A stretch of DNA of 64,000 bases from Antilocapra americana (lineage: Eukaryota > Chordata > Mammalia > Artiodactyla > Antilocapridae): contig ML660201.1 in assembly GCA_007570785.1 (NCBI GenBank), positions 50,004,316 to 50,068,315 on the forward strand, read 5' to 3'. Made by a program: the position numbers and the translations under genes. Under the pieces are notes generated by a model, which searched no databases, was not told where the DNA came from, and was given only the letters and a program-made list of their open reading frames with translations. This document shows positions 46,701-61,700 of the stretch, piece after piece (within the stretch, counting starts at the first letter, position 1; each line of letters begins with the position of its first letter).

Positions 46701-49700
46701 TATAGAATGAAGCAGGGCAAAGGCTAATAAGAGTTCTGCCAAGAAAACACACTGTTAATAGCAAACACTGTCTTTCAAAAACACAAGAGAAGACTCTACA
46801 CATGGACATCACCAGATGGTCAATATCAAAATCAGACTGATTATATTCTTTGCAGCCAAAGTTGGAGAAGCTCTATATAGTCAGCAAAAACAAGACCAAG
46901 AGCTGAATGTGGCTCAGATCATGAACTATTAATTGCACAATTCAGGCTTAACTTCAAGAAAGTTAAGCTAGACCATTCAGATATGACCTAAATTAAATAA
47001 ATCCCATATGATTATACAGTGGAAGTGACCAACAGATTCAAGGGATTAGGTCTGACAGATAAGAGTGTCTGAAGAACTATGGATAGAGGTTCATGACATT
47101 GTACAGAAGGTGGTGATCAAAACCATCCCCAAGAAAAAGGAAAGCAAAATGGCAAAATGGCTGTCTAAGGAGGGCTTTAAAAAGCTGAGAAAAGTAGAGA
47201 AGTGAAAGGCAAAGGAGAAAAGGAAAGATATACCCATATGAATGCAGAGTTCCAAAGAACAGCATGGAGAAATAAGAAAGCCTTTCTGAGTTAACAATGC
47301 AAAGAAATAGAGAAAAACAACAGAATGGGAAAGAGTAGAGATCTCTTCAAGAGAATTCAAAATATCAAAGGAAAATTTCATGCAAAGATGGGCACAATTA
47401 AGGACAGAAATAGTATGGACCTAACAGTAGCAGAAAATATTAAAAAGAGGAAGCAACAATATACAGAAAAACTATACAAAAAAGATCTTATTGACCCTGA
47501 TAACCATGATGGTGTGATCACTCACACAGAGCCAGATATTTTGGAGTGTGAAGTCAAGTGGGCCTTAGAAGCATCAGTATGAACAGACTAAGCTAGTGGA
47601 AGTGATGGAATTCCAGCTGAGCTATTTCAAATCCTAAAAGATGATGCTATGAAAGTGCTGCACTCAATATGCCAGCAAAGTTGGAAAACTCAGCAGTGGC
47701 CACAGGACTGGAAAAAGTGAGTTTTCATTCCAATCCCAAAGAAAGGCAATGCCAAAGAATGTTCAAACCACCGCACAATTGCACTCATCTCACACGTTAT
47801 CAAAGTAATGCTCAAAATTCTCCAAGCCAGGCTTCAACAGTACATGAAATGAGAACTTCCAGATGTTCAAGCTGGATTTACAAAAGGCAGAGGAACCAGA
47901 GATCAAATTGCCAACATCTGCTAGATCAGACAAAGCAAGAGAAATCCAGAAAAACCTCTGCTTTATTGACTATGCCAAAGCCTTTGACTGTGTGGATCAC
48001 AACAAACTGGTAAATTCTTCAAGAGATGGGAATACCAGACCACCTTACCTGCCTCCTGAGCAATCTGTGTGCAGGTCAAGAAGCAACAGTTAGAACCAGA
48101 TATGGAACAATGGACTGGTTCCAAATTGGGAAAGAAGTAGGTCAAGGCTGTATATTGTCACCTGCTTATTTAACTTATATGCAGAGTACATCATGCAAAA
48201 TGCTGGGCTCGATGAAGTACAAGCTGGAATCAAGACTGCCGGGAGAAATATCAATAACCTCAGATACGTAGATGACACCACCCTTATGGCGGCAGAAAGT
48301 GAAGAACTAAAGAGCCTCTTGATGAAAGTGAAAGAGGAGAGTGAAAAAGCTGGCTTAGAACTCAAAATTCAAAAAACGAAGATCATGGCATCCTGTCCCA
48401 TCATTCATGGCAAATTGATGGGGAAACAATGGAAACAGTGACAGACTATCTTTTCTTGGGCTCCAAAATCACTGCAGATGGTGACTGCAGCCATGAAATT
48501 AAAAGATGTTTGCTCCTTGGAAGAAAAGCTACGACAAATCCAGACAGCATATTAAGAAGTAGAGACATTACTTTGCCCAAAAAGGTCTGTCTAGTCACAG
48601 CTATGGTTTTTCCAGTAGTCATGTATGGATGTGAGAGTTGGACCATAAAGAAAACTGAGCGCTGAAAAACTGATGCTTTTGAACTGTGGTGTTGGAGAAG
48701 ACTCTTGAGAGTCCCTTGGACAGCAAGGAGATCAGATCAGTCAGTTCAGTTCAGTTCAGTTGCTCAGTCGTGTCTGACTCTTTGCAACCCCATGAACTGT
48801 AACACGCCAGGCCTCCCTGTCCATCACCAATTCCCAGAGTCCACACAAACCCATGTCCATTGAGTCAGTGATGCCATCCAACCATCTCATCCTGTCATCC
48901 CCTTCTTCTCCTGCCCTCAATCTTTCCCAGCATCAGGGTCTTTTCCAGTGAGCCAGTTCTTTGCATCAGGTTGCCAAAGTACTGGAGTTTCAGCTTCAAC
49001 ATCAGACCTTCCAATGAACACCCAGGATGATCTCTTTTAGGATGGACTGGTGGGATCTCCTTGCAGTCCAAGGAATTCTCAAGAGTGTTCTCCAACACCA
49101 CAGTTCAAAAGCATCAATTCTTCTGTGATCAGCTTTCTTTATAGTCCAACTCTCACATCCATACATGAGTACTGGAAAAACCATAGCCTTGACTAGACAT
49201 ACCTTTGTTGGCAAAGTAATGTCTCTGCTTTTTAATATGCTGTCTAGGTTGGTCGTAATGTTCCTTCCAAGGAGTAAGTGTCTTTTAATTTCATGGCTGC
49301 AAAATCTGCAGTGATTTTGCAGCCCAGAAAAATAAAGTCAGCAACTGTTTCCCTATCTATTTGCCATGAAGTGATGGGACCGAAGTGATGGGACCGGATG
49401 CCATGATCTTAGTTTTCTGAATGTTGAGCTTTAAACCAACGTTTTCACTCTCTTCTTTCACTTTCATCAAGATGCTCTTTAGTTCTTCTTCAGTTTCTGC
49501 CATAAGGGTGGTGTCATCTGCATATCTGAGGTTATTGATATTTCTCCCGGCAGTCTTGATTCCAGCTTGTGCTTCCTCCAGCCCAGCATTTCTCATGATG
49601 TACTCTGCATATAAGTTAAACAAGTAGGGTGACAATATACAGCCTTGACATACTCCTTTTCCTATTTGGAACCAGTCTGTTGTTCCATGTCCAGTTCTAA

Positions 49701-52700
49701 CTGTTGCTTCCTGACCTGCATACAGATTTCTCAAGAGGCAGGTCAGATGGTCTGGTGTTCCCATCTCTTTAAGAATTTTCCACAGGAAATCAGTCCTGAC
49801 TATTCATTGGAAGGACTGATGCTGAAGTTCCAATGCTTTGGCCACCTGATGCAAAGAACTGACTCACTGGAAAAGACCCTGATGCTGGGAAAGCAGGAGG
49901 AGAAGGGGATGGCACAGGATGAGATGGTTGGATGGCATCACTGACTCGATGGACATGAGTTTGAGCAAGCTCCTGGAGTTGTTGAAGGGCAGGGAAGCCT
50001 GGCATGCTGCAGCCCATGGGGTTGCAAAGAGCTGGACACTACTGAGCAACTAAACTGAAGTCCTATTAAGCATCTTTTCTCACCACAGTAATATGGAACT
50101 ATAACAAGGAGGAAACTGGAAAATCCACAAATATGTGAAGAATAAACCACACGCTACTGAACAGCCAATGGGCTAACAAAGATATCAAAAGAGTGATAAC
50201 AAAAACAGCGTCAGACAAATGAAACAGAAACACACATACCAAAATTTATGGAACGCATTAAAAGCAGTTTTAAGAGGGATGTTCACAGCAATAAATACCT
50301 AAAGGGGAGAAAAAAAAAATCTCAAAAAAACCCTAACTTTACACCTCAAGGTACCAGGAAAAGAATAGCAAATGAAGACCAAAATTAGTGGAAGGAAGGA
50401 AGTAACAAGAATCAGAGTAGAAATAAATGAAGCAGAGACTAAAAAGACGATAGAAAGATAAATGAAACTAAGAGGTGGCTCTTTGAAACTATAAATAGAC
50501 AAACCTTTAGCTATACTCACCAAGAAAAAAAAAAAGAGGGCTCAAATTTCATTTGATAAATGAAAAAGGGGTAACTGACACCATAGAAATACAAAAGCTC
50601 TTCAGAGTATACTAAGAAAAATAACATGCAAACAAATGGCAGCAGAAGTAATGGATACATTCCTAGAAACACAGAACATTGCAAGACTGAATCATGAAGA
50701 AACTCACAGTTCATTAACTGTGAACACAGATGATAAAATCATCAACAAAATAATCAGCAAACTAAGTTCAGCAATATAATAAAGGATCACACACAGGATG
50801 AAGTGAGATTTATTCCAGGGATTCAAGGCTGATTTAACAGCCACAAATCAATCCAGGTGTTTACACCAGATTAACAAGATGAAAGGAAAAAAAAAATCAC
50901 ATAATCATCTCAATAGATGCAGAAGAAGCATTTGATAAAATTCAGCACCCATTAATGATAAAACTCTCAACAAAATGGGTATGGAAGGCATGTCCCTCAA
51001 CATAATAAAGGCCATACATGACAAGCCTATAGCTAACATTATTCTCAATAGTGAAAAGCTGAAAGTTTTTCCTTTGAGATCAGGAACAAGACAAAGATGC
51101 CCATGCTTGCCACTTTTATGCATCTAAATACTAGAAGTCCCAGCAAGAGCAATCAGACAAGAAATAAAAGGCATCCAAATTGGAAAGGAAACAGAACTGT
51201 CAGTATTTGGAAATGATATATTATATACAGAAAATCCTCAAGATTCACCAAAAAATTGTTAGCAACAATAAAAGAATTTAGTAAAGCTGAAGGATCCAAA
51301 AATCAATATACAAAAATCTCTTACATTTCCATATACCAGCAATGAACTATCAGAAAAGAAATTGAAAACAATTCTTTCACAAGCACATCAGAAATAATAA
51401 AATACCTAGGAACAAATTTAACCAATGAGGTGAAAGACTGGTACATTGCAAACAACGATGAGAGAAATTAAAGGCAACACAAATGAAAGACGCCTGCGTG
51501 GACGGACTGAAGGGTACTGCTGCGGTGGCCACTTGACTCAGCATCTGTGGGTCTGAGCCCAGTCCCATCAAAACCCCACTGCCAGTTTTCACAGAAACAG
51601 GACAGACGATCTTAACATCTGTATGGAATCACACAAGACCCCTTAATTCAAAACTGCAGTGATCCAAACAGTGTGCTCAGTCACTTCAGTAGTGTCCAAC
51701 TCCTTGTGACCCCATGGACTGCAGCCCAGCAGGCTCCTCTGTCCATGGGATTCTCCAGGCAAGAACGCTGGAGTGGGCTGCCATTTCCTTCTCCAAAACA
51801 GTATGGTACTGGCATCGAAAACAGACAGACATTATTTATAACACTGCTACTGTCTACATTTACTTATGTACCTGTTATTTTCTATCCTTACTAAAACGTA
51901 AACCCAAAATTAATAAATAAAACCCAACCTGACACATAAGTCAATGGAGCAGAATAGAGAGCCCAGAAATAAATCCATGCCTTTACGACAAAGGAGCCAG
52001 GACTACACAATGGGGAAAGGACAGTCTCTCCAACAGACAGGGTTGGGAAAACTTGGCGGCCACGTCAGAATGCAACTGAGCCACTGCCTTACACCATACA
52101 TAAAAATTACCTCAAAATGTATTAAAGAATGTTAAGACCTGAAGCCATAAAACTCCTAGAGAAAAACTTAGGTGCTAAGCTCCTTGACATTTATTTTGTT
52201 GTTGATTTCCTGCACCTGACTCCAAAAGCAAAGGCATAAGAAATACATAAAGAAGAGGGACTATACATCAAACAAAAAGTACAGCAAGGGAAACCATCAA
52301 CAAAGTGAAGAGGCAAGGTACGTACTGGGAAAAACATTCGCAAATCATGTACCTGATAAGAGGTCGGTATCCAAAATATACAAGAGCCCTCACAACCCAA
52401 CAGTAAGAAGCAAATAATTCAATTCACAAATGGCAGAGGATGTGACTGTATGGTTTTCCAAAGAGGATACCATATGGTTCTTAAAAAGAAGATACACAGA
52501 TGGGTCAACAAGTACATGGAAAGGTGCGCAACGTCACTAGTCGTCAGGGAAATGCAAATCAAACCACAATGGGCGAGCACATCACACCTGTCAGAGGAGA
52601 CAGTATCAAACGGACAAGTGTTGGTGCGCACGCAGAGAAAAGGTAACCCCTCTGTGCGCAGCTGGTGACAATGCGAACTGGTGCAGCCACTCTGCAACAC

Positions 52701-55700
52701 AGTAGGGAGGATCCTCAAACAGCTAAAAATACAACTACCTAGACAGATGCAGCAGTTCCACTTCTGGCTATTTATACCAAAAAACAAAAGCCAAGGAAAC
52801 CCTCCAGTACCTTGAAATGTACCTGCACCCCCCTGCATTGCACTTCAAATGCTTACATTTGAAATGTAAGCAGGCTAAGCGTCCATCAACAGATGAATGG
52901 ATAAACAGGTGGGGTATGTACACACACATACAGAAGATTACTATTCAGCCATAAAACCAGAATGAAATCTTTCCATCTTCAGCAACATGGATGGACCTTG
53001 AGGGCATCATGCTAAGTGAATTAAAAAAGAGAAAGATGAATACTTAGTGTCACTTAAACGTGACACTAATTAAAAAAAAAAAACCCAAGCTCACAAATAC
53101 AAAGAACAGACTGATGGTTTCCAGAGGTGGTGATGAGGGATTAGCAAAATGGGTAAAAGAGGTCAAAAGGCACAAACCTTCAGTTGTAACAGCCTGCAGG
53201 CTCCAATGCTGGGGCAGCTCAGGGCAAACACCCAGCAGGGCAGAATACAGCCCCACCTGTCAGCAGACAGGCTGCCTAAAGGCTTCCTGAGCCCACAGCC
53301 AGCCCTGCCCACCATGGGGACAAGACCCAGCCCCACCCACCAGTGGGTAGGAACCAGTCCCTCCCACCAAAACTCTGCAAAACTCTGTTAGACCAGCTTC
53401 TTCCCCCAGGAGCAGACAGCAGAAGCAAGAACGACCACCCTGCAGCACAGAAACCACAATTACAGAAAGTTAAACAGAATGAGACAGCAGGATGTTCCAG
53501 ACAAAGAAACATGATAAATCCCCAGAAGAACTACTAAGTGACGTAGAGATAAGCAATCTACTCCAAAAAGAATTCAGGGTAAAGATAGTCAAAATGTTTT
53601 AAGACCTAGGAAAAAGATGGAGGCACAGACTAAGAAGACACAAGAAACGTTTAACTAATAAAAAGCTGGAGAATTTAAAGAACAAAGAGCGATGAAAAAT
53701 AGAATAACCGAAGTGAAAAATACACTAGCAGGACTCAGGAGAATAAGGAATGCAGAAGACTGGGTAAGTGAGCTGCAAGATGGAATGCTGGAAATCACAC
53801 CTTGAAAAAGAATAAAGAAAAAAGAATGAAAAGAAAGGAAGACCTTTGTCGTAACATTAAACACACACATTCACATTACAGGGGTCCCAGGAAGGAAAAG
53901 AGAAAAGACCTGAGAAAATATTTGAAGAGATAATAGTTGAAAACTTCCCTGATATGGGAAAGGAAATAGTCACTGAAGCGCAGGAAGCAGAATCCCAGGC
54001 AGGATAACCCAAGGGGGAAGACACTGAGACACACAGCAATCAAACTGACAAAAAGAAAATAGTAAACGCAGCAAGGGAAAAGCAACGAATAGCACGCAAC
54101 GGAATTGCCACAAGGTTAGCAGCTGGTTCCTCAGCAGAGACTCTACAGGCCAGAAGGGAGCGGCACAGCGTATTGCAAGTGATGGAAGAAGAGAACCTGC
54201 CGCCAAGAACGCACTAACCGGCAGGCTCTCATTTAGATTCGAAGGGGAAATCAAAAGCTTTACGGACGAGCAAAAGCTGAGAGAATTCAGCACCGTCAGA
54301 CCACCTTTTCTCTAGGCAGGGCGAAGAAAGGTCACAACTACAAACAGGAAAATTATGAATGGAAAAGCTCAGTGGTGAAGCAAAACACACAGTAAAGGTA
54401 GGTAATCATCCACAGAGAGATGGTATCAACATCAACAATTGTGAGGGGAGTGCAGATGCAAAATATTGGGCATGCATTTAAAGTTAGAAGACTAGCGATT
54501 TAAAACAATCTTGTTTATATGTAGACCACTATATCAACACCTCAACATAACCACCAACTGAAAATCTACAATAGATACACACTGTAAGTAAGAAAAAGGA
54601 ATCCAAACACAGCACTAAAGTCAGTCATCAAATCACAAGAGAACAAAAGAGGAAGAGGAGAAAAAAAGACCTACAAAAAACAAGTCCACAACAATTAGCA
54701 AAATGGCCGTAATAACATATGTATCGATGATTACCAGGGACATAAGCAGATTAAATGCTCCAAATGAAACACACACTGGCTGAATGGATACAGATTTTCA
54801 GTTGTGAAATAAGTATCTGATGGGGATGTGATGCACAGCTTGGTATTTTGTTAATACCTCCCTTAAAAAATAAAAAAAGTGATTAAAAAAATAGTAAGTT
54901 ATTGGTAAGAGAGAGAATGAACACACCTGTCATCTCCAAGTCTGCCATCCACCCCTGCCCCCCACCCCCAAGCTCAGCAACCACCAACCTGCTGTGACTA
55001 GAGTTTGCTTTTCCATACTATGGAATCCGAGTATGTACCTTATGACTGGTTTTCTTTTTCCCACTCATCACACTTATTTTAAAATTCATTTATTTTGTAT
55101 CAACAGTCATTTCTTTTTGTTGCTAGGTAACATGTCTACTGCCTCACAGTTTGTTGGCCCATTCTCCTGCTGATTCACATTGGAGGTGTCTCCTAAATGT
55201 CTGGCTATTAAAGCTGCTATACACTTTGGTGTGTAAGTCTGTGTGAACCTGAAAGTCACTTTCGCCGAGTTAAATCCTTGGCTCACACATTCTCTCCTCA
55301 AGTGCTATAAGCGTGTTCTCCATTTTCTCCTGCGCTGATCACTGCTGTTGAACAGTCTGATGATCATCTGTCTCCCTTGAAAGCCAAAGGCCCCTTTTGC
55401 CTGGATGCCTGAGGACTTGTTTTAAAAGCCAGCAATCTCACTATACTTGGGTTTTTGGCTTGTGATTCTGGGTTGATTTTCTTAAGTATAAGGGATACTC
55501 TCGGAGGAGGGAACTAAGATGGCGGAGGGATACTCTCTCTGTGCAGTTTCAAAGAGAGTTTTTAAATTTTAAGGTAGTTTTTCTTTAATCGATTTTTAGT
55601 GTTTGTTCTTATTTCTTCTGGACATTTGATCTTTGCCTGTTTTCACTTTTTGTCAAAATCTATATCTTCATCTTGGGGGCATTTCGCCTTCTTTTCACAC

Positions 55701-58700
55701 TACCTTAAGGCATTATCTGCTGTTTATTTGCTCTTACACTCCTTCTAAATTTAGTCTTTATTTGTAATTTGTAATTTTAAATTTCTTTCTTGAGTCTTGT
55801 CACTTCATTTTTTCTGACTTTTTCTAACTTTGATTTATACTATTTTTTATGTCTTTTATCATTTAAAAAAAAGTCTTTTTAGCTTGATTTGAGATAGATG
55901 ACAACTGATTCAATTTTTGTGGGCATGTCTTTCTTTCACTGTCTGTAAGGGTGCTACTCTACATATTCCTTCTTTTTTAAAGGAAAATTCTGTATATGAT
56001 TTCACTTCAAATACTTTTCTGGTATTTTTATGTGACATCAGTTTACCTGATTGTGAGGTTCAGGAAAGCCTTTCTAAGATCAGAAGTCTGTTTATGTGCA
56101 GCATTAACAAACGTGACACCTGCTTTGGGGATATCAAGGCTGTGTTCCTAGGGCCCACTTTGGTCTACATCCTTCATTCTGTGTCTCCTTCTGGCTCTGC
56201 GTCCCTCTGCTCACGAAGGAGTGGAAGCAAGCCCACTCCCCCAGTCAGTTCTCCAAAGATATACAAATAAATGGCCAGTAAGCATGTGAAAAGATGCCCA
56301 ACATCGTTAGTCACTGGAAAAACGCAAATCAAATCCGCAAGGAGGTACTACTTTACACCCACTGGGATGCCATCATCAAAAAGAAAAGGAATGTTGGCAA
56401 GGATGTGGAGAAACTGAAACCCTCATACACTGCTAGAAGGAATGTAAAATGGTGCAGTTAATTTGTCTTGTCCGTTTCCAAGGCAAACCATTCAACATCA
56501 CTGTAATCCAAGCCTATGCCCCAACCAGTAATGCTGAAGAAGCTGAAGTTGAATGGTTCTATGAAGACCTGCAAGATCTTTTAGAACTAACACCCAAAAA
56601 AGATGTCCTTTTCATTATAGGGGACTGGAATGCAAAAGAAGGAAGTCAGGAAACACCTGGAGTAACAGGCAAATTTGGCCTTGGAGTACACAATGAAGCA
56701 GGGCACAAGCTAATTGAGTTTTGCCAAGAGAAGACACTGGTCATAGCAAACACCCTCTTCCAACAACACAAGAGAAGACTCTACACATGGACATCACTAG
56801 ATGGTCAACACCGAAATCAGACTGATTATATTCTTTGCAGCCAAAGATGGAGAAGCTCTATATAGTCAGCAAAAACAAGACCGGGTGCTGACTGTGGCTT
56901 GGATCATGAACTCCTCATTGCCAAATTCACACTGAAATTTAAGAAAGTAGGGAAAACCACTAGACCATTCAGGTATGACCTATAATTATATATCCCTTGA
57001 AATTAAACAGTGGAAGTGAGAAATAGATTTAAGGGATTAGATCTGATAGACAGAGTGCCTGATGAACTATGGACAGAGGTTCATGACACTGTACAGGAGA
57101 CAGGGATTAAGACCATCCTCAAGAAAAAGAAATGCAAAAAAGCAAAATGGCTGTCTGAGGAGGACTTACAATTAGCTGTGAAAAGAAGAGAAGTGAAAAG
57201 CAAAGGAGAAAAGGAAAGATATTCCCATGTGAATTCAGAGTTCTAAAGAACAGCAAGGAAATATAAGAAGCCTTCCTCAGCGATCAGTGCAAAGAAATAG
57301 AGGAAAACAACAGAATGGGAAAGACTAGACATCTCTAGTCTTTCTTTCTCTTCAAGAAAATCAGAGATACCAAGGGAACATTTCAGGCAAAGATGGGCTC
57401 GATAAAGGACAGAAATGGTATGGACTTAACAGAAGCAGAAGATATTAAGAAGAGGTGGCAAGAATACACAGAAGAACTAGACAGAAAAGATCTTCACGAC
57501 TCAGATAATCACAATGGTGTGATTACTCACACTCACCTAGAGCCAGACATCCTGGAATGTAAAGTCAAGTGGGCCTTAGAAAGCATCATTACAAAGCTAG
57601 AGGAGGTGATGGAATTCCAGTTGAGCTATTTCAAATCCTAAAAGATGATGCTGTACAGGGTGGTGGACCTCATGGTCCACATGGCCTCCAAGGAGTAAGG
57701 TCCCCAGACTCCTAGCCCCAGCAGGAGCACGAGAGGAAGAGAGAGTTCCTCAGCTGCTGGGGAGTCCTTGCCCCACCTCGATCCTCCATCACACTGAGAA
57801 TCTCCCAACCTCCACACGGTTTCCACCCCCAAGGCCCTGAGGAAGTGCGGGGGCAGGGGGTGCCTCGGGAGCCCTGCCTTGTACCATCAATAAAAGTACC
57901 TTATACCCCCCCCAAAAAAATAAATAAAAAAATAAAAGATGATGCTGTGAAAGTGTTGCACTCAACTTGTCAGCAAATTTGGAAAATTCAGCAATGGCCA
58001 CAGGACTGGAAAAGGTCAGTTTACATTCCTATCTCAAAGAAAAGCAATGCCAAAGAATACTCAAACTACCGCACAATTGCACTCATCTCACACGCTATCA
58101 GAGTAATGCTCAAAATTCTTTAAGCCAGGCTTCAGCAACACATGAACTGTGAACTTCCAGATGTTCAAGCTGGTTTTAGAAAAGGCAGAGGAACTGGAGA
58201 TCAAATTGCCAACATCCAATGGATTATCGAAAAAGCAAGAGAGTTTCAGAAAAACATCTACTTCTGCTTTATTGACTATGCCAAAGCCTTTGACTGTGTG
58301 GATCACAATAAACTGTGGAAAATTCTTAAAGAGATGGGAATTCCAGACCACCTGACTTGCCTCTTGAGAAACCTGTATGCAGGTCAAGAAGCAACAGTTA
58401 GAATTGGACGTGGAACTACAGACTGATTCCAAATAGGAAAAGGAGTACGTCAAGGCTGTATATTGTCACCCTGCTTATTTAACTTATACGCCAAGTACAT
58501 CATGATAAATGCTGGGCTGGAAGAAGCACAAGCTGGAATCAAGAATGCCAGGAGAAATATCAATCACCTCAGATATGCAGACGACACCACCCTTATGGCA
58601 GAAACTGAAGAGGAACTAAAAAGCCTCTTGCTGAAAGTGAAAGAGGAGAGTGAAAAAGTTGGCTTAAGGCTCAACGTTAAGAAAACTAAGATCATGGCAT

Positions 58701-61700
58701 CCGGTCCCATCACCTCATGGGAAATAGATGGGGAAACAGTGGAAACAGTGTCAGACTTTATTTGTCAAGGCTCCAAAATCACTGTAGATGGTGACTGCAG
58801 CCATGAAATTAAAAGACTCTTACTCCTTGGAAGGAAAGTTATGGCCAACCTGGATAGCATATTGAAAAGCAGAGATATTACTTTGCCAACAAAGTTTTGT
58901 CTAGTCAAGGCTATGGTTTTTCCAGTAGTCATGTATTGTTGTGAGAGTTGGGCAGTGAAAAAGGCTGAGCACCGAAGAATTGATGCTTTTGAACTGTAGT
59001 GTTGGAGAAGACTCTTGAGAGTCCCTTGGACTGCAAGGAGATCCAACCAGTCCATCCTAAAGGAGATCAGTCCTGGGTGTTCATTGGAAGGACTGATGTT
59101 GAAGCTGAAACTCCAATACTTTGGCCACCTCATGCAAAGAGCTGACTCACTGGAAAAGACCCTGATGCTGGGAAGGATTGGGGGCAGGAGAAGGGGACGA
59201 AAGAGGATGAGATGCCTCGATGGTATCACTGACTCCATGGACATGGGTTTGGGTAGACTCCAGGAGCTGGTGATTCACAGGGAGGCCTGGCATGCTGCAG
59301 TTCATGGGTTTGCAGAGTCGGACACGACTGAGTGACTGAACTGAACTTAGTAGTACTTCAAAAAATTAAACAGAGCTTCCCTTACTTGGCAGATTCACAC
59401 CCAGGTAGTTTCCCAAAGAAATTAAAACCACAAACTTACATACAAATTTAAGTGTTATTCATAATGACTACTAAGTGATGAATAAAAATGAAATAAATGC
59501 AAAATGAAATGCGTATATTCACACAATGGAATATTATTCAGTCATAAAAGAGGAACGAAGCAGTGATACATGCTATGATCTGGATGAAACCTGGATAAAC
59601 CTTGAAAACAAGCCAAGTGAGAGAAGTCAGTCTTCTGTGGACTGTAGTGCATAATTCCGTTTACAGGCAGTGTCCATAGGCAATATGCAATGTCCATCGG
59701 TACTGCCCAATAGGCAAATTAATAGAGTTAGAAGGGAGACTAAGGTTGCTTAGGGCTAGGGTGGGGGTGGAGAGTGACTGCTAATGGGGCTCCCTATTGG
59801 GGTGATGGGAGTGATCTGGGTACTAGTGGTGAGAGCGGTACAACTGTTGTGAGTATACTAAAAACCACAGAACTCTGTATTTTTATATGAGTTTAAAACA
59901 TTACAAATAAAAGTACAAAATCCCTGTTCTCCAACGGCGGCCATGGGCCAAGCGGCCAGCTATGCGTTTCAGTGCCTGCCTCCTGCTCTTTGTGGGCACT
60001 CGCGGGTGTCACCGGAAGGCAATGCTCACCACTCACTCACTCCTCTTGCTCGCAAGCCAGCACCACGCGGTCTTGGTGCTGGAGATGGTCCACCCCTCTC
60101 CAACTGTATTTTGGAGTTCACGCAAATACCTTTTTACCCAGCTCTGTTGTCAACTGCTGCTCAGGAAGTTTTGGGTTTGCTACCTAGGTTGCTCTGTTGG
60201 TTTCCATGCAGAGATGTGGAAGAGACACAAGCACTATGATGCCATTCCCTGCCATCTTTCCAGAGCCTCTAGGCCTATTCAATTTTATGTCAGTCAGCAG
60301 ACGGGGGTCACAGGGTCCCAAGTAACAAGAGCCACAGACAGGCTCTTGGGGCCTTGAAGGCTGGGCAGGCTGTGGATTCCCAGGAGCTGAGAACCGCAAA
60401 AGCACAGGGCTACACTCGGCGCTGCTGCCTTCCGCCTGGGTGGTTTACGGAAGTGCTGGGCACCCAGGCTGGATGGCTGTGCGGACAAGAGGCACACGCG
60501 TTCCAGCGCTCTAACCCCACTCGATGCCTCCTCTAAGTCACTTATCTGAGCCTCACTTATCTGTCCATAGCATGAGCACAGCACTGGTGACCTCACGCAT
60601 CTGTACATGTTAGCTTTTCCTTTGATTCACAGACATCGGTGAGGATTACAGGACATTCACTAGAGGCTCAAGAAATGCGAGCCCTCCCACCGCTGTCCCC
60701 AGTGCTATCTTGACAGTTTCAACCTTCCACAGGAAGCAGAGCACTAACTTCTATGATGCTTTTTGTAACACCACTCAGTTCCAGGAGTCCCGGTGGTCAA
60801 CGCAGGCCATGTCCACTTGCAGTGTGCACAGCAAGGGGGGCAGGTGGGCAGGCTACTCCGGCCACCCTGCCAGTGCCCTGGTCCCCCCCGACTTGAACGG
60901 ACTAGTGCCAGCGCTGCCCTGGGCTGAATGGGGCAGGTGCAGCCTGGCCTCCCTGGATGTAGCCTCCGCTTCAGAGCCAAGAGGCTCAGACCTGCTCTCC
61001 CAACCGGGTCTGCTCAGCACCCCTTCTGTGGCCCACCACACAGCAGTGACACCGCTCCTGCCATTCTCTAAGAAGAGAACAGGGACACGTGGCAAGGCGG
61101 CAGAGCAGCCCCTGCCCGCAGGCAGGGTGCGGACTTACAGTGTGCGCATTGTTGATCTTCTTTACTTCCCACTGGCCCAGCCCGGTGTAGGTCAGCAGGG
61201 AGATGGCCCCATCCGAGCTGCCGCAGGCCAGGATGAGGCCGTAGTCGTGGGGAGCCCAGCATACGGAGTTTACTGCAGGAAGGAAGGAGGCATAGTGAGC
61301 AGACTTTCATTTCAGAGACTTACTGTTTAACTAAATTTCTAAAAAAAAAAAAGTAGGGATCACCATAGGGAAAGTGTAATTTTGTCAGTTGAGATTTAAG
61401 AAACCCATCACCTACTAATATTATCATCATAAACTAAAGCCTATCTTGTAATCTCAGAACAAAGACCAGTAATTAAAATAAATAAACCTTAAAGGAAAAG
61501 ACAAACCAATCTCACTATGTTGCCTTTGCTTTTCTTGTTTTGCTTTGTATTGGCTTTAGATCTTAGGACCTTACCTCTGCTGTGGACAGACTAACAGGAA
61601 AGCAGTCAAGGCCCAAGGGACGAACGAGGAGCATGAGCCAGGACAGACCCTCCCCCGGGCCCCTCTGCCCCGCCCTCTCCCCGCACTGTACCTGAGGAGT

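Larger units (their letters stand above)
56276..59935 (+). mobile_element. Old L1 3' part split by a BovB
   Basis: 56,276-56,455 is L1 ORF2-end sequence ('cgcaaatcaaatccgcaagg', 'aaggatgtggagaaactgaa'), stopping at 'ggaatgtaaaatggtgcagt'. From about 59,345 the same element continues ('acttcaaaaaattaaacaga', then 'cacacaatggaatattattc') to its 3' end near 59,930. The intervening 2.9 kb is BovB. Confidence 0.85.

Noticed and set aside
60710..61330. 206-codon + strand frame
   Set aside because: It overlaps the SEC13 exon 61,139-61,272 in antisense and has no similarity of its own.
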